From: Seminavis robusta
Taxonomy: Eukaryota; Bacillariophyta; Bacillariophyceae; Naviculales; Naviculaceae
NCBI GenBank assembly: GCA_903772945.1
Contig: CAICTM010000677.1
Coordinates: forward strand, 1 to 53,350
Length of the DNA stretch: 53,350 nucleotides
Reading direction: 5' to 3'
Made by a program: the position numbers and the translations under genes
Notes under the pieces: model-generated
Told to the model about the DNA's origin: nothing
The model's database searches: none
What the model saw: the letters and a program-made list of their open reading frames with translations, nothing else
Shown here: piece after piece, positions 31,346 through 40,871 of the stretch
Layout of the letters: each line of letters begins with the position of its first letter
Numbering within the stretch: position 1 is the first letter of the stretch

Positions 31346-33107
31346 TATTAGGAATCTGTACCATTCCCTTGGCCCCTAAAAAGCCAATGGCATTGCCCAT
31401 TCCAGTTCGTAGAACAAATTCTTTTGGATTTTCCTCGCAGAGTGCCCACAACAATTCACTGGCATATCGTTTGATATGCGATTCGGTCCATGTCATGAGA
31501 TGAATCAATTTCCATCGCAACGTGCCACGCGGTGCATCCAACGGTTGCATATTATTATTCTTGGCTGGTACTTGTTTATTGTTATTGTTATTGTTGTCGT
31601 TATTATCATCCGTCGCCGCATCTTGATGTTGATTATTGAGTAGTAGTTGTTCCTTGGCCAGTTTCCAAAACTCTTCTTCTTGAGCGGGTGGAAAGACGAG
31701 TTCTTTGGTGGCATCCCGAAACGTCGGATTACCAGCCGAGAATTTGTACAATACCGCCAAACTGGGTACCAATGCCGAGACGGCCTTGTCATTGACTTGT
31801 ATATTATCAATGACGGTATCCATTTGTCGTTGGGCAATTTCGAGCAATGCTGGTAATGCTCCTTGTTCGACCAAAAACGTTCCAAACGATGGACTGGCAT
31901 CCGTCAAAATAGTAATGGTCGATAGTTTGACTTGATAAACTCGTTTGTCGTCGTCCGATGACAATGATTTCAGGGATGTCACGACCAATTGTGACAATGC
32001 GGCATTGGGACACGGATAGCGGAGTGCTCGTGAGACTTCGGTTCCTCCCATGGCAAAAATAATGCCCAATATTTCCACGACCAATTCGGGACGTTTATCT
32101 TGTGTGGAACCTGGAAACGGCGGCAAATGCGGCGCATTGAGCGCCCAAATGAGGACATCTCGAAAAATAGAGGGATACGTAATGAGTCCATTGGTATTCT
32201 CGTCGGGTTTGGGATTCCAGGGTGCCTGGGCGGTGTTGCTGTCGTACGGAAATCCCGTCTGTTGGACCACCTTGATGGTTCCCTCAAACGACGCGAGTAG
32301 ATTGTGGACATTGCGAATGAGTGACAACGTGAGGGGTGCCGATGTTTGTGTGGGATACGTTAATAGGGAAAGAGCGCGAGGAATGAATCGTAGGTCGTCG
32401 ACAAGGCGCTGATGTGTTTTCTGCATGTCTTCATCATTGGGAGAACGAGGACTAAAGGTAGCGTAAAACAACAGAAGAGACGCATGCCGGGCAAATCTCT
32501 GTCCGTGGCTATTGTCGTCATGATCTTCCTCGATATTATTTGCATTGTGTTCAATCAAGAACAGAATCATGGTGAGCATGGACAAGGACTGGAAGGGAGC
32601 ACTCGACATGGGATAGACCAACGGGTACTTTTGTAGAAACCGTTGGAGATACCACCTCAGAAACACACTGCTCGTTCGAACCACACATTCCAGCCAGGCC
32701 CAACTAGTGACATCCACAATGACAATACTAATGTCTGCACTAGTATTGTCGTCTTTCTCAGTACTAGTACTGATCAAGGCTAAGTGGTCACAGACCGTCT
32801 TCTCAGTACTTTCAGTACCAAGAGACTTGGCCAAGGCGAGGACAAAGGCATCTCGCAGTTTCCGCGTCACGTCATCAATCTCGGCTTTGGCTTCGTCTGC
32901 TGATACTTCTATCTCCTCAGAGTTCTCTTTGTCTCCTGCTGTGACTTTGGCTTCATCAGGATCCGCAAAAAGCACCTTTTCCAACTCTGCGTTCCACTCT
33001 TCCAACGAAGCCTTACACGTGCTACTAGTATTAATAGTAGAAGCCTCTTCCGACGCCAATATCTCAGACAGCTGTCGCACACACTTCATCATCATCGTCA
33101 TCGTCAT
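31338..33107 (-). CDS. Synembryn (Ric8)-like protein
   Basis: The ATG at 33107 (MTMTMMMKCVRQLSEILAS) is preferred. The frame is open further upstream, but only through a TCGAG microsatellite. The protein has 589 residues, mostly helical, consistent with the armadillo-like Ric8 fold of similar length. The C-terminal signature RGTLRWKLIHLMTWTES followed by HIKRYASELLWALCEENPKEF and TGMGNAIGFLGAKGM closely resembles the LMTH.D..VKR..AEFLFVLC.E...F...TGYGNAAGLLA.RGL region of Ric-8. Ric8 proteins are cytosolic chaperones and exchange factors for G-protein alpha subunits. A poly-Asn run (near 31570-31600) interrupts a loop. Single exon. The N-terminal half is divergent, so the name rests mainly on the C-terminus. 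Confidence 0.75.
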   Translation of the reverse strand: MTMTMMMKCVRQLSEILASEEASTINTSSTCKASLEEWNAELEKVLFADPDEAKVTAGDKENSEEIEVSADEAKAEIDDVTRKLRDAFVLALAKSLGTESTEKTVCDHLALISTSTEKDDNTSADISIVIVDVTSWAWLECVVRTSSVFLRWYLQRFLQKYPLVYPMSSAPFQSLSMLTMILFLIEHNANNIEEDHDDNSHGQRFARHASLLLFYATFSPRSPNDEDMQKTHQRLVDDLRFIPRALSLLTYPTQTSAPLTLSLIRNVHNLLASFEGTIKVVQQTGFPYDSNTAQAPWNPKPDENTNGLITYPSIFRDVLIWALNAPHLPPFPGSTQDKRPELVVEILGIIFAMGGTEVSRALRYPCPNAALSQLVVTSLKSLSSDDDKRVYQVKLSTITILTDASPSFGTFLVEQGALPALLEIAQRQMDTVIDNIQVNDKAVSALVPSLAVLYKFSAGNPTFRDATKELVFPPAQEEEFWKLAKEQLLLNNQHQDAATDDNNDNNNNNNKQVPAKNNNMQPLDAPRGTLRWKLIHLMTWTESHIKRYASELLWALCEENPKEFVLRTGMGNAIGFLGAKGMVQIPNNN

Positions 33108-33184
33108 GTGTTGCACTCGGAAGGAAGACCGCTTTGTGGTATAAATAAATACTAAATAGCTTTGTGGTTGTGCTTTTGTGGCGC

Positions 33185-33217
33185 GTCGAGTCGAGTCGAG
33201 TCGAGTCGAGTCGAGTC
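33185..33217. promoter_or_regulatory. Six-fold TCGAG/GACTC pentamer array upstream of the Ric8-like gene
   Basis: GTCGAGTCGAGTCGAGTCGA continues to 33217, 78-110 bp upstream of the ATG at 33107 (GACTC repeats in the sense of the gene). Related clusters occur at matching distances in front of the LRR and KOW/RRM genes. It may be a promoter element or just a microsatellite. Confidence 0.35.
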
Positions 33218-34260
33218 TATGAATCTTCCTCCAAAAGAAAGATCCAAAGATCCAAAGATTGTTCAACGTGAGCATCAACAGGATAGCTTTGCAGGCTAAT
33301 AATCAATCGACGGCTCGATGAAGCCGCCCGTTCCAACCCCCACCATGCATTCCAGCCCATCAACCCCTCCGAGAAAGCGAAAGCTACCGTATTACAACCA
33401 TGCGGCTAGCTAGACTACAAAAAGCTATCTACTAGCTAGTAGCTAGCTACGGTAGTAGGAGGATCTGGTCCTTCCTGCGCAAGCCAAATTATTCATATTA
33501 TGCTTATGCATGCGTATATACCGTACATGAATGACAAAATTACTTGATACCCAAGAGCCCTCGAGCGCATTGCAGCTACAGGGCGGTACAATGCTTGAAT
33601 GTGCGGCTCTCCGAGGCTATGCACGGAGACTGGACCACTCCTTCCCTCGTCCACGAGGCTGCTTTGTAAAGTACAGCAGTTAGTTGTGGTTCCTCTGAGT
33701 TGAAAGAAAGCTACCGCACGACTTTCATGATCCCATCTCCTTTCGGAAGAACCGCATGCGGAATGATGAATCAAATCGCCCGCTGCGACGATCGTGGTAC
33801 GAAAGACTGCAAAAAGGGGGGCTGACTCTAACTAGGAAAGTTATGGGGGTACTGGTAATAGGTATCAAACTGTGGGTAACAGGCACCGTTGCCCAAATAG
33901 AGTCGGCACGTTGTTTTCAGCCTGATTCAGTTCCCTTTACATGACTCAGCTGCGTGGGAGTAGGGGCTGTGGTACTGTGGCTGGTACTGAAATTGGCACA
34001 GTGAATAAACTCTGTTACCACCCACACCCTTGAGAATGGGTCAAGGGTGTGGGTGGAAACAGACCACAGCGATTAGAGGACAGGGTGGAAACAGAAACCC
34101 AAGGGCATGAGTGTGGGTAGAAACAGTTCCAAGCGGATCCGGGATCTACCAGCTGTCTAACAAAGTGTCTAACAAAGTGAGATGCCGGGACTAGCCAAAG
34201 GTCCAACCAACCTACTTACACACAACACGACACTGTAGCAATGTCCCCCATTTTTCTGTT
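33218..34260. other. Intergenic; possible left edge of the Crypton-like unit
   Basis: No gene is supported. CTAGCTAG palindromes cluster at 33400-33450. A GGTAAC motif at 33875-33880 and a long hairpin at 34011-34063 lie 3-4 kb from similar GTTACC motifs on the far side of the recombinase gene. The motif GGGTGGAAACAG recurs in weakened form at about 34050, 34084 and 34117. Confidence 0.4.
34011..34063. repeat. Long near-perfect hairpin (16-bp core, ~23-bp arms)
   Basis: CCACCCACACCCTTGA (34018-34033) and TCAAGGGTGTGGGTGG (34041-34056) pair perfectly around a 7-nt loop. With one mismatch the arms extend by six more pairs (TCTGTT at 34011, AACAGA at 34063). A similar GGGTGTGG...GTTACC string lies at about 39361-39378 beyond the recombinase gene, so the two may mark the ends of one unit. 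Confidence 0.85.
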
Positions 34261-34497
34261 GTGGTGTCACAGATCCCAGAAACTGCCATTTCACAGCAGA
34301 TCCAGATCCCGCAGAAGTCTCACAAGCAACAGATGCAGATGATGCAACATGGTAGACGTCAACAACCTATAGAGATTCTCTCGGATGGAGAGGAAGGAAA
34401 AGGAGAACCAGAGTCAACAGGGTGTGGACAGCTACAAATTTACTGTGACTGTGATATTGTCCCAAAACAATCCCCAAGGTTCCATGCCATGCAGTAG
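34261..34497 (+). other. Open frame ending at the LTR copy, unknown product
   Basis: An open frame without a good start (GTG) encodes about 78 codons rich in Gln, including QKSHKQQMQMMQHGRRQQ and an acidic LSDGEEGKGEPE, ending in TAG exactly where the LTR-like repeat begins. It could be the 5' part of the ORF that resumes at 34952, now split by the LTR, but no similarity supports this. Confidence 0.25.
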
Positions 34498-34951
34498 CTG
34501 AAAGCTATTGTGTTTGTTAACAAAATGCACTACGCTAAAAGCTAGTGTAAAGATCTTTCGAGTGTTTTGAGTTTGAGAGAATGAAAGTTATGAGAGGATT
34601 AGAAAGCTATGAAAACTAATCAACGAGAGAGATCCACAATCAAAGGATCGTAGATCTGAACTCCCGCGGGAGACTGTAGAGTGAGATAGAGTAGTTGCGG
34701 TAGCAATCCTACTCACTCCACGATCCAAAAACGGAACGCGTGGAAGATTCGTCTAGCATTTATCTAGTAGCGTGGAAGTACTCCACGCTGGCTAAATATC
34801 TAGAGCGATGTTTCATCATCAACCTAGTATGACTAGAGCGGTCATTGAGAACCCTGTCTCAATTGACTATTCACGAGAGACTCAGTCATGAGTCGAACTC
34901 AGACCCTATCTAGGATCGAGTCGCGAATAAGGCTAAGAGCCGTGTATTGCA
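34498..34951 (-). repeat. Second copy of the gypsy LTR plus a few nt of leader
   Basis: It is almost identical to 5953-6404 (same orientation) with a handful of substitutions and 1-4 nt indels. The core is 34515-34951 (TGTTAACA...GTGTATTGCA). The extra 17 nt at 34498-34514 match the DNA between LTR and Gag in the first copy, so this is not a clean solo LTR. No Gag follows, and I see no target-site duplication. Confidence 0.85.
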
Positions 34952-35543
34952 TGAGAACTCCCTAAGAGAGTGGGTGGCAATCCAGCACTACAAGTCGATG
35001 AACTGCACATTTGGGTGCATGGCCCAGTTGCTAACCCAGGATATCAGAACTCTGAATGACCACCCAACGACTGTGGAGGAACACGCCATAAATGCCAAGG
35101 TCAATTTGGTTTTGGCGGCTATGTGTTCCCAGTTCCACTCTGAATACAGCGCTGAAATCATTTGGTTTGTCATTGGCAGGATCCGGCGGCACTACATCGT
35201 GAATGATGGCACAATCATTGAGTGCTTTGATGATGATGTTAAGGGTAGCGAGGCGGTTGACACAGGGGGGAGTTCAGGGACTGACCTCGACCTTACCCTT
35301 GCTGGCCTTTCTCTTGCTGAGCCTGCGGCCCTTTCTGAGCCTACTGTCATCCCTACTATCCGTAGTACTACCCCTACCACCCCAACTCCTACCACCCCAA
35401 CTCCTACCGTGATTCGTGCAGCAGCAGCAAATTCTCCATTAGGCCCTGAGCCTACTGACCATAACCCTGAGCCTACTGTCATCCCTGCCACCCCTACCAC
35501 CCCTAAGGTATCTCCATTTGACGCTAACACGGACAGTGACTAA
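34952..35543 (+). CDS. Unknown ORF convergent with the Crypton-type recombinase
   Basis: The frame is open from the LTR edge to a TAA at 35541-35543 (about 196 codons). The first in-frame ATG is at 34998. The N-terminal half looks globular (NCTFGCMAQLLTQDI, SEYSAEIIWFVIGRI, HYIVNDGTIIECFDDD). The C-terminal half is a Pro/Thr-rich tail with a twice-used EPTVIP motif. I do not recognise it. It ends 171 bp from the stop of the recombinase gene on the opposite strand. It may be a second gene of the same mobile unit, truncated at its 5' end by the LTR insertion. Its existence as an expressed gene is uncertain. Confidence 0.45.
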
Positions 35544-35714
35544 TCTGTCCGTCGTCTTTGTACCTCTATCTCTCATCCATCCATGTATCCTTTCATGTAT
35601 CCTTTGGTGTCACGACTGAATAAGCTTAAGTTTATTAACTAAATATATAACTAGTTGGATCCACATCCACATCATCGTTTCAGAGCCATCGTGCACATCA
35701 AATGCTAGGTCTCT

Positions 35715-38700
35715 TCAGGTCTCATCTTCAGGTCTCATTGCCTGCTCCTCCACCTGCTTCTTCTTCTTGTTGGCCTTGTTTTCCTTACGTTTGGCTGCCC
35801 TTTTGTGCCCTTTTTCAATCCTCCCTTTGGCACCTGGTACGAGTGCCTTGAAATGGTCGAATAGCGCTTTCATAACTTTGCTTCCTGGCTGTGCTGCAGA
35901 TTTGCCTTGGGGGATCCTACCACTAAATTTCTCTTCGATAAGGTTGGTCAGAGCCCGGATGGCTTCCATCGTAGCCTCCTCATGTTTGTCCTCCTCCTGC
36001 ATCTGCCTGCCATCCTCTTGGTCCTGGTCCTCCTGGCCGCCAAATGCATTCAGAAACTCATTCATTTCGGGCACAGCATTTGGTAATAGGGCGGTGTCAG
36101 TGTTGGGTAGGGCGGTACGATCAGCATCATTATCATCAGTGGTGGCAAAGAAAGTATCCACATGATGGTAGAGTGGCTTCCTTTTGCACCATCCAGCCCG
36201 TTTTGCTGCAGAATTCCTCCAGCTATGCCAATTCTTTCTTCTCTTTTTAACATTCGGGACATCGGCACGTAATGAGCTTCCAGGTGCTTCATGCTGGCTT
36301 TCCTGGGAGTCCTCTGTATACTCCCTCACCAAAGCCTCAATGGTCAGAGGTAGATCTGCCGTGAACTCCACAGCCCCTGCCCAGTCTGGTGTTCCGTCGT
36401 TTGGCCAAGTTCCTGGATCCTTCAGGTCGACTGGAGTGTGTCTCCGGGGTGGGCCTTGTGCAATCGCCATGGGTGAGGTTTGTTGCACGGCTCTTGTATC
36501 TGTCTTGTCTCTCTTGTTCTCTTCTACCCAATCAACTTCACCTTCGGCGGCCATGAGATCTTCCGCCAACTCTGTGTCTGCGTCCTCCACTGGGGGGCCC
36601 ATGTCATCCATCTCTTCCAAGATGAATTCCTTCTCTTCTTCTGTGTAGTCCACCGCATAGACTTGGGGCTTCAAGATCTTTAGGATTTGCTTGAGATAGG
36701 ACATGCCCTGTGCCCCAGTCCACGAAGATGCGGCTTCCTTCTTCTGCTTCTTCATCTTCTGGTCTTGCTCTTCCATTTTCTGCAATAGTTCTTCCCGGAA
36801 GGGATGGAACTCAGCATGGAGGAATGGCTGTGTGCAAAAGAACGGATGGTTCTTCATCTTGGGGTACATGACTGCCATATCCTGCACAAAATACTTGGCA
36901 CCCACCTCTAGAAGTTGGAGGAACTTCTCGAGGGTGTTGTCATGCTTTTGAACGTCCTTCCAGAACTCTGGGTTCTCTGCCTGATGCTGTCGGACCTCCT
37001 TCACAAAGGGGAACACGTCATCCACAACTTTCTGTGGAGGCTGGACCAAATCCCTTGCCACAAACCAGGCATCTCTGTCCGGTATGGAATCGGGTGTGAA
37101 CTGGTATCCTGCAAGCCATGACACAAACTTGAAAGGCACGTGAGTGAGATAGTGATTGAACAGAGCTCCCCGGTGCCTCCAGCCCCCATGCGATCCGATG
37201 TGGAAAGATTCTGCACCAGCCTGTTCCGCCTTTCTGGCACCGGTGCCTCTCTGCAAATGGAGCACGTGCCACGAAATGATGGGTGGTTCAACTCGCTCGT
37301 AGGCGGCGTGGAACAGACTGTTTGCGTTCTTGTAACTGAAGGGTTTGTTTGTTGCGGAGTGACAGGCCTGCCCTTTAGTGGCTTTTGTGTTTCCGTAGAA
37401 GAATCTCCTGTCATACCATGGATGATGATAATTGCCATTGTCTTGCATCACCGGGATGAAGTCCTCCATGTGGAGCTGTCCATGTGGATCCAAGTGTTGC
37501 TGCCTAAACAGCTCAGTTGTGAAAGCGTTGAATCCACATCGACTTGGATCGTCTTTGTGCCGCATCTGAGCTGACACCCTGTTGTTCCCAGCTGTCACTG
37601 TTTTGCCTTCCATCATGACAACTGCAATTGCTTTCCCAGCACCACTCATGTGTGTTGGTGGATCCATGAGACAATGGTCGGACAGAAGTACAACTTGCCT
37701 GTCATCACTTCTGAAAAGTCTGCCCTCACCGTAAAGATGCTGTGCTCTGACCTTCAACGCATCATTGTAGGATAAGCCAGACTTCCTGTGTGCTAAGCTG
37801 TCACTAAATACCTTGGTGTGGACACTGTCGTCAAATAGACCAAACTGTTCCATCTGTCTGCCTTGTTCCTTCGAATAGCCCTGTTGAGATAATGCTGCCG
37901 CTCCTCTAGGAAGGTGTAGGAAATTCCGATTGGCAATTTGCTCCCTGAGGTATTTCCTGGCCACTGCCTTGATATCCCCGTGGTCGTTAGGTCCTGCGTT
38001 GCCGTATCTGTCAAGGAATGCCGCCTCACCATGTTCCTTGCAATACTTTGCCTTTTGAATCTTGTAGTCAGCTCTGAGCCCTTTGAGTATATTCTCAAAT
38101 GACCATTTGCTGTGAGGGGCCTCCTTGGTATATCCATTCTTTCCATCCCACTGCGGGCGAAGAATGAAATGATCCTCCACAAATTCCAATGCTGTGTTGG
38201 CGGTGGGCATTGTGTCAAAGACAACTTTTGTGGGTTTGGTCTTAAGGCCCTTAACTATCTCGCCAGGGCCTGCTTTGCACCACGCGTGGAACTCTGCAAC
38301 ATAGCCATTGTAGAGTTTTTTGGTGCCATCTTTCCTGCCATCTGCCTCCAACTCTGCAGTCCTGTGGCGCACCGATGCCCTCTGGGTTTCAGTGTGGACA
38401 TATCCACCATCTGCCTCCAACTCTGCAGTCCTGAGGCTCACCGATGCCCTCTGGGTTTCAGTGTGGACATATCCACCACCATCCAGATCATCTGGCCCAT
38501 CCAGGAGTGACTCGTCATGGTCGTCTAAGTCAATGGAAAGAGAAAGACCAAGACTACTTGCCCTGCTGCTAGCCCTGCTTTGGATAGAACTGGGACTGGA
38601 AAGTGAAGCCTCAGAGATTGGGGATGTGGATGTGTCAACACGGTTGGCGAAGCTGTTTCTGGGGTTTTGTGCTAGGACTCTTCTCGGGTTTCGTCGAGGT

Positions 38701-38987
38701 GTTTGCTTGGTTTGCTTCTTTCGCCTGGTGTTGTTGACAGCAGCAGTAGTAGCTGAGTGGAACCTCCCGGTGGAGCCACGCGGCGCCTCCATGTTGTTGA
38801 ATCTATCTTCTTCTAATAACCCAATGCCTCTCTGTAGGGTAGTGATGTTTCTTCGATTGTTTGGATTATGGAAAAACACTCTGGGCTCGTCTTCTGGGTT
38901 GATTCCCTCTGTCTGGTATGGCAGATCATCACCTCTCAGTTCCTCATCACCCAAAGGACGATTGCTGCCTTTGATAATGGTGGCCAT
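35715..38987 (-). CDS. Crypton-type tyrosine recombinase with GCR1_C-like tail
   Basis: The ATG at 38987 has a strong context (accATGg); the frame extends upstream without a better start. 1090 aa. Residues 1-215 are basic/Ser-rich and disordered, with a duplicated 23-aa unit. From about 216 comes the core-binding helix bundle (TKKLYNGYVAEFHAWCKA). The catalytic region carries Arg426 (LFRSDDR), Lys462 (EGKTVTAGN), Arg476 (MRHKDDPSRC), the H-x-x-R box HLQR (577-580), Trp603 (SHGGW) and the nucleophile candidate Tyr613 (HYLTHVP). The R...HKDP...H..R...GW...HYLT.LP pattern is that of Cryptons/Ndc10-like domains. The C-terminal part, with WHSWRNSAAKRAGWCKRKPL, fits the GCR1_C DNA-binding domain. 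All catalytic residues seem present and the ORF is intact, so it may be active. Cut-and-paste or integration via a circular intermediate is the family model. Confidence 0.85.
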   Translation of the reverse strand: MATIIKGSNRPLGDEELRGDDLPYQTEGINPEDEPRVFFHNPNNRRNITTLQRGIGLLEEDRFNNMEAPRGSTGRFHSATTAAVNNTRRKKQTKQTPRRNPRRVLAQNPRNSFANRVDTSTSPISEASLSSPSSIQSRASSRASSLGLSLSIDLDDHDESLLDGPDDLDGGGYVHTETQRASVSLRTAELEADGGYVHTETQRASVRHRTAELEADGRKDGTKKLYNGYVAEFHAWCKAGPGEIVKGLKTKPTKVVFDTMPTANTALEFVEDHFILRPQWDGKNGYTKEAPHSKWSFENILKGLRADYKIQKAKYCKEHGEAAFLDRYGNAGPNDHGDIKAVARKYLREQIANRNFLHLPRGAAALSQQGYSKEQGRQMEQFGLFDDSVHTKVFSDSLAHRKSGLSYNDALKVRAQHLYGEGRLFRSDDRQVVLLSDHCLMDPPTHMSGAGKAIAVVMMEGKTVTAGNNRVSAQMRHKDDPSRCGFNAFTTELFRQQHLDPHGQLHMEDFIPVMQDNGNYHHPWYDRRFFYGNTKATKGQACHSATNKPFSYKNANSLFHAAYERVEPPIISWHVLHLQRGTGARKAEQAGAESFHIGSHGGWRHRGALFNHYLTHVPFKFVSWLAGYQFTPDSIPDRDAWFVARDLVQPPQKVVDDVFPFVKEVRQHQAENPEFWKDVQKHDNTLEKFLQLLEVGAKYFVQDMAVMYPKMKNHPFFCTQPFLHAEFHPFREELLQKMEEQDQKMKKQKKEAASSWTGAQGMSYLKQILKILKPQVYAVDYTEEEKEFILEEMDDMGPPVEDADTELAEDLMAAEGEVDWVEENKRDKTDTRAVQQTSPMAIAQGPPRRHTPVDLKDPGTWPNDGTPDWAGAVEFTADLPLTIEALVREYTEDSQESQHEAPGSSLRADVPNVKKRRKNWHSWRNSAAKRAGWCKRKPLYHHVDTFFATTDDNDADRTALPNTDTALLPNAVPEMNEFLNAFGGQEDQDQEDGRQMQEEDKHEEATMEAIRALTNLIEEKFSGRIPQGKSAAQPGSKVMKALFDHFKALVPGAKGRIEKGHKRAAKRKENKANKKKKQVEEQAMRPEDET
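38337..38477 (-). repeat. In-frame 69-bp tandem duplication inside the recombinase gene
   Basis: Two consecutive copies of a 23-residue unit (GYVHTETQRASV.....TAEL) differ by a few bases. They lie between the disordered N-terminus and the core-binding domain. The frame is preserved. It may lengthen a linker. Confidence 0.9.
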
Positions 38988-40570
38988 GGTACTGAAAAGA
39001 GACAGAACTAAATATCGACTGTCATCTCTTAGAAGGAAGCAACATCCCTCTTTTTTTTTCTTAGAAGGAAGCTTCGACTTCTGTACATCATGAGAAAGAT
39101 GTGGGGCGCCATAATGCATGGATCTGTTTATTGGCGGGAGACCTGTTGCCTATGTGACTTGGGTACTTAGGCCGATTCAAAATGCTGTCTAGAGCTAAAT
39201 TTATTTCCTTACTTATGCACTTTCTGCCAGTACCGGGAGTGTAGGATCGTACAGGGAATCCCCAGCATTCCAGGTTTCTCCCAGGGAGTTGGCGGCAGTT
39301 GGGTGTCAGTTACCCGAGATCCGATCACTGTTACCAGTAGGGGGTTGGTGTGTTTCCGATGGGTGTGGGGGTGTTACCAGTCGAATATGACTAGCTAGCT
39401 AGTACTAGTAGGATAAATTGCATTCTGACCAGGTTCCGTAAATAAATAAATAAGTATTCTATGCATGCTATTCATGCAATGGAGCCAGGAGCAAGGGGCC
39501 AACCATCATACTAACAAGCCAAACAGTCAATGGTGCAATACCCCACCGACAGCTAGCTAGCACAGAACAATTCAGTTCAATTCAGTTGGTAGTACTAGCT
39601 AGCTGTTGGTTGTACCTTTACGGTGCATGCCTGCGCTGTCGCGGCCCTTTGCCATGAATTGGGGGGGGGGGTCATCTTCCTCAAGGGTATCAGCCGTTCG
39701 CGACGCCGGAATGCACTCCCAACCTGACAAGACCATACAGATTGCTTCTTAAGGGCTGGTCAACGGTAGCGTTGTCTCTTTTTTGTTTGCCAATTGATCG
39801 GCAGACTCGACTCAACTCGACTCAAAACGTGAGAAGTTTTGTGGCAGCAAAATTCGTGCTGTCGCGGATTCGAGGGAACAACTTCCATGCCATGGAAACG
39901 GTCACGGCCTTGGAGCCTTTCAGGCTTTCGGGAGGATCAGAGGGAACGTGAGGGGCAGTGCGGCGCAAAAATAGAGAACACTGAGTTCTAGAACTCTGCT
40001 GCGTCCTTTACCAAATGATGCAAACAAATTCTTTTTCTCCAACAAATCAGTTCTTGCATCCGAGTCTTGCTTCTGCTTCCAGCGCACCATAATCGTTTTC
40101 GACAATGTCTCGATGGATGTCAAACTGCGAGGTTCTTCCGAACTTCAAAAACGAGCGAGTATCATGATAAACTTGGTGCCATTGTCGCCTTGATCTCGAT
40201 TGCTCGTTGTCCAGGTCGGCCGCTCCTGATGCTTTGAAGACAGGCAACGGTACCTTCCCCGTCCGCAACTTCTTAGCATACTCACTTATACAAAAGAACC
40301 AACTTTCTTTAAAGCTATACTTTCTTTAGTCTTCCTGAAACGCCTTCAGCCACTGGGAAGCTTCCAAAATCCAAGGTGATGTACCGGCTGACTATATGGA
40401 GGCTTCAGTGTTGTTGACTATGCATAGAAGCCTTGGATCATCTTTGATGAGCTCTCCGTGAAGCTTCGAGTTGCTAACCGGTCAGCGTAAGTGGCGCAGA
40501 TGGCTTAGTACTGTACCGTACCGTTCTACTAGCTACTAGCTAGTACTGTATTATTAATAGTAGCGAATCT

Positions 40571-40775
40571 CAATGACTCGACCATGTAAATCGCTTGAAA
40601 ATGTGAGTGCAAAACTATTACTGAGTACGTATTTTAAAATGGAGAACTCTTCATGTACGGGTATTGGTTATTAGTTATGTCTTTTAGACGTGCTTATAAT
40701 TAACATTGCCGTCAATGGGGTTGGCCTTCTAGTATTTAGAATACTTAGACGGAACTCAAGGTATACAAGGATTTA
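40571..40775 (-). repeat. Dispersed repeat, copy C (inverted)
   Basis: Read on the minus strand it begins TTAAATCCTTG and ends CTCACATTTTCAAGCGATTT, then ACATGGTCGAGTCATTGAG, matching copies A (10 kb) and B (27.8 kb). The interior is AT-rich and differs from both. Confidence 0.6.
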
Positions 40776-40860
40776 ACAACTGAGGCCAAGTTCTTTTTTG
40801 TGTGACGAAAGTTCAATCAAGTCGGGCGGGGTGAAACCGCAACACTTTCCTCCTCAATTT

Positions 40861-40871
40861 GAGTCGAGTCG
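40861..40871. promoter_or_regulatory. GAGTCGAGTCG element upstream of the KOW/RRM-like gene
   Basis: The pentamer pair lies 136 bp before the ATG at 41007. It is the same motif that occurs as longer arrays before the LRR and Ric8-like genes. A TC-rich tract with CATCCTTCTTCCAC repeats follows (40920-40980), possibly the 5' UTR. Confidence 0.3.

Noticed and set aside
38112..39093. A 257-codon and a 132-codon plus-strand frame
   Set aside because: Antisense shadows of the N-terminal half of the Crypton-type recombinase.
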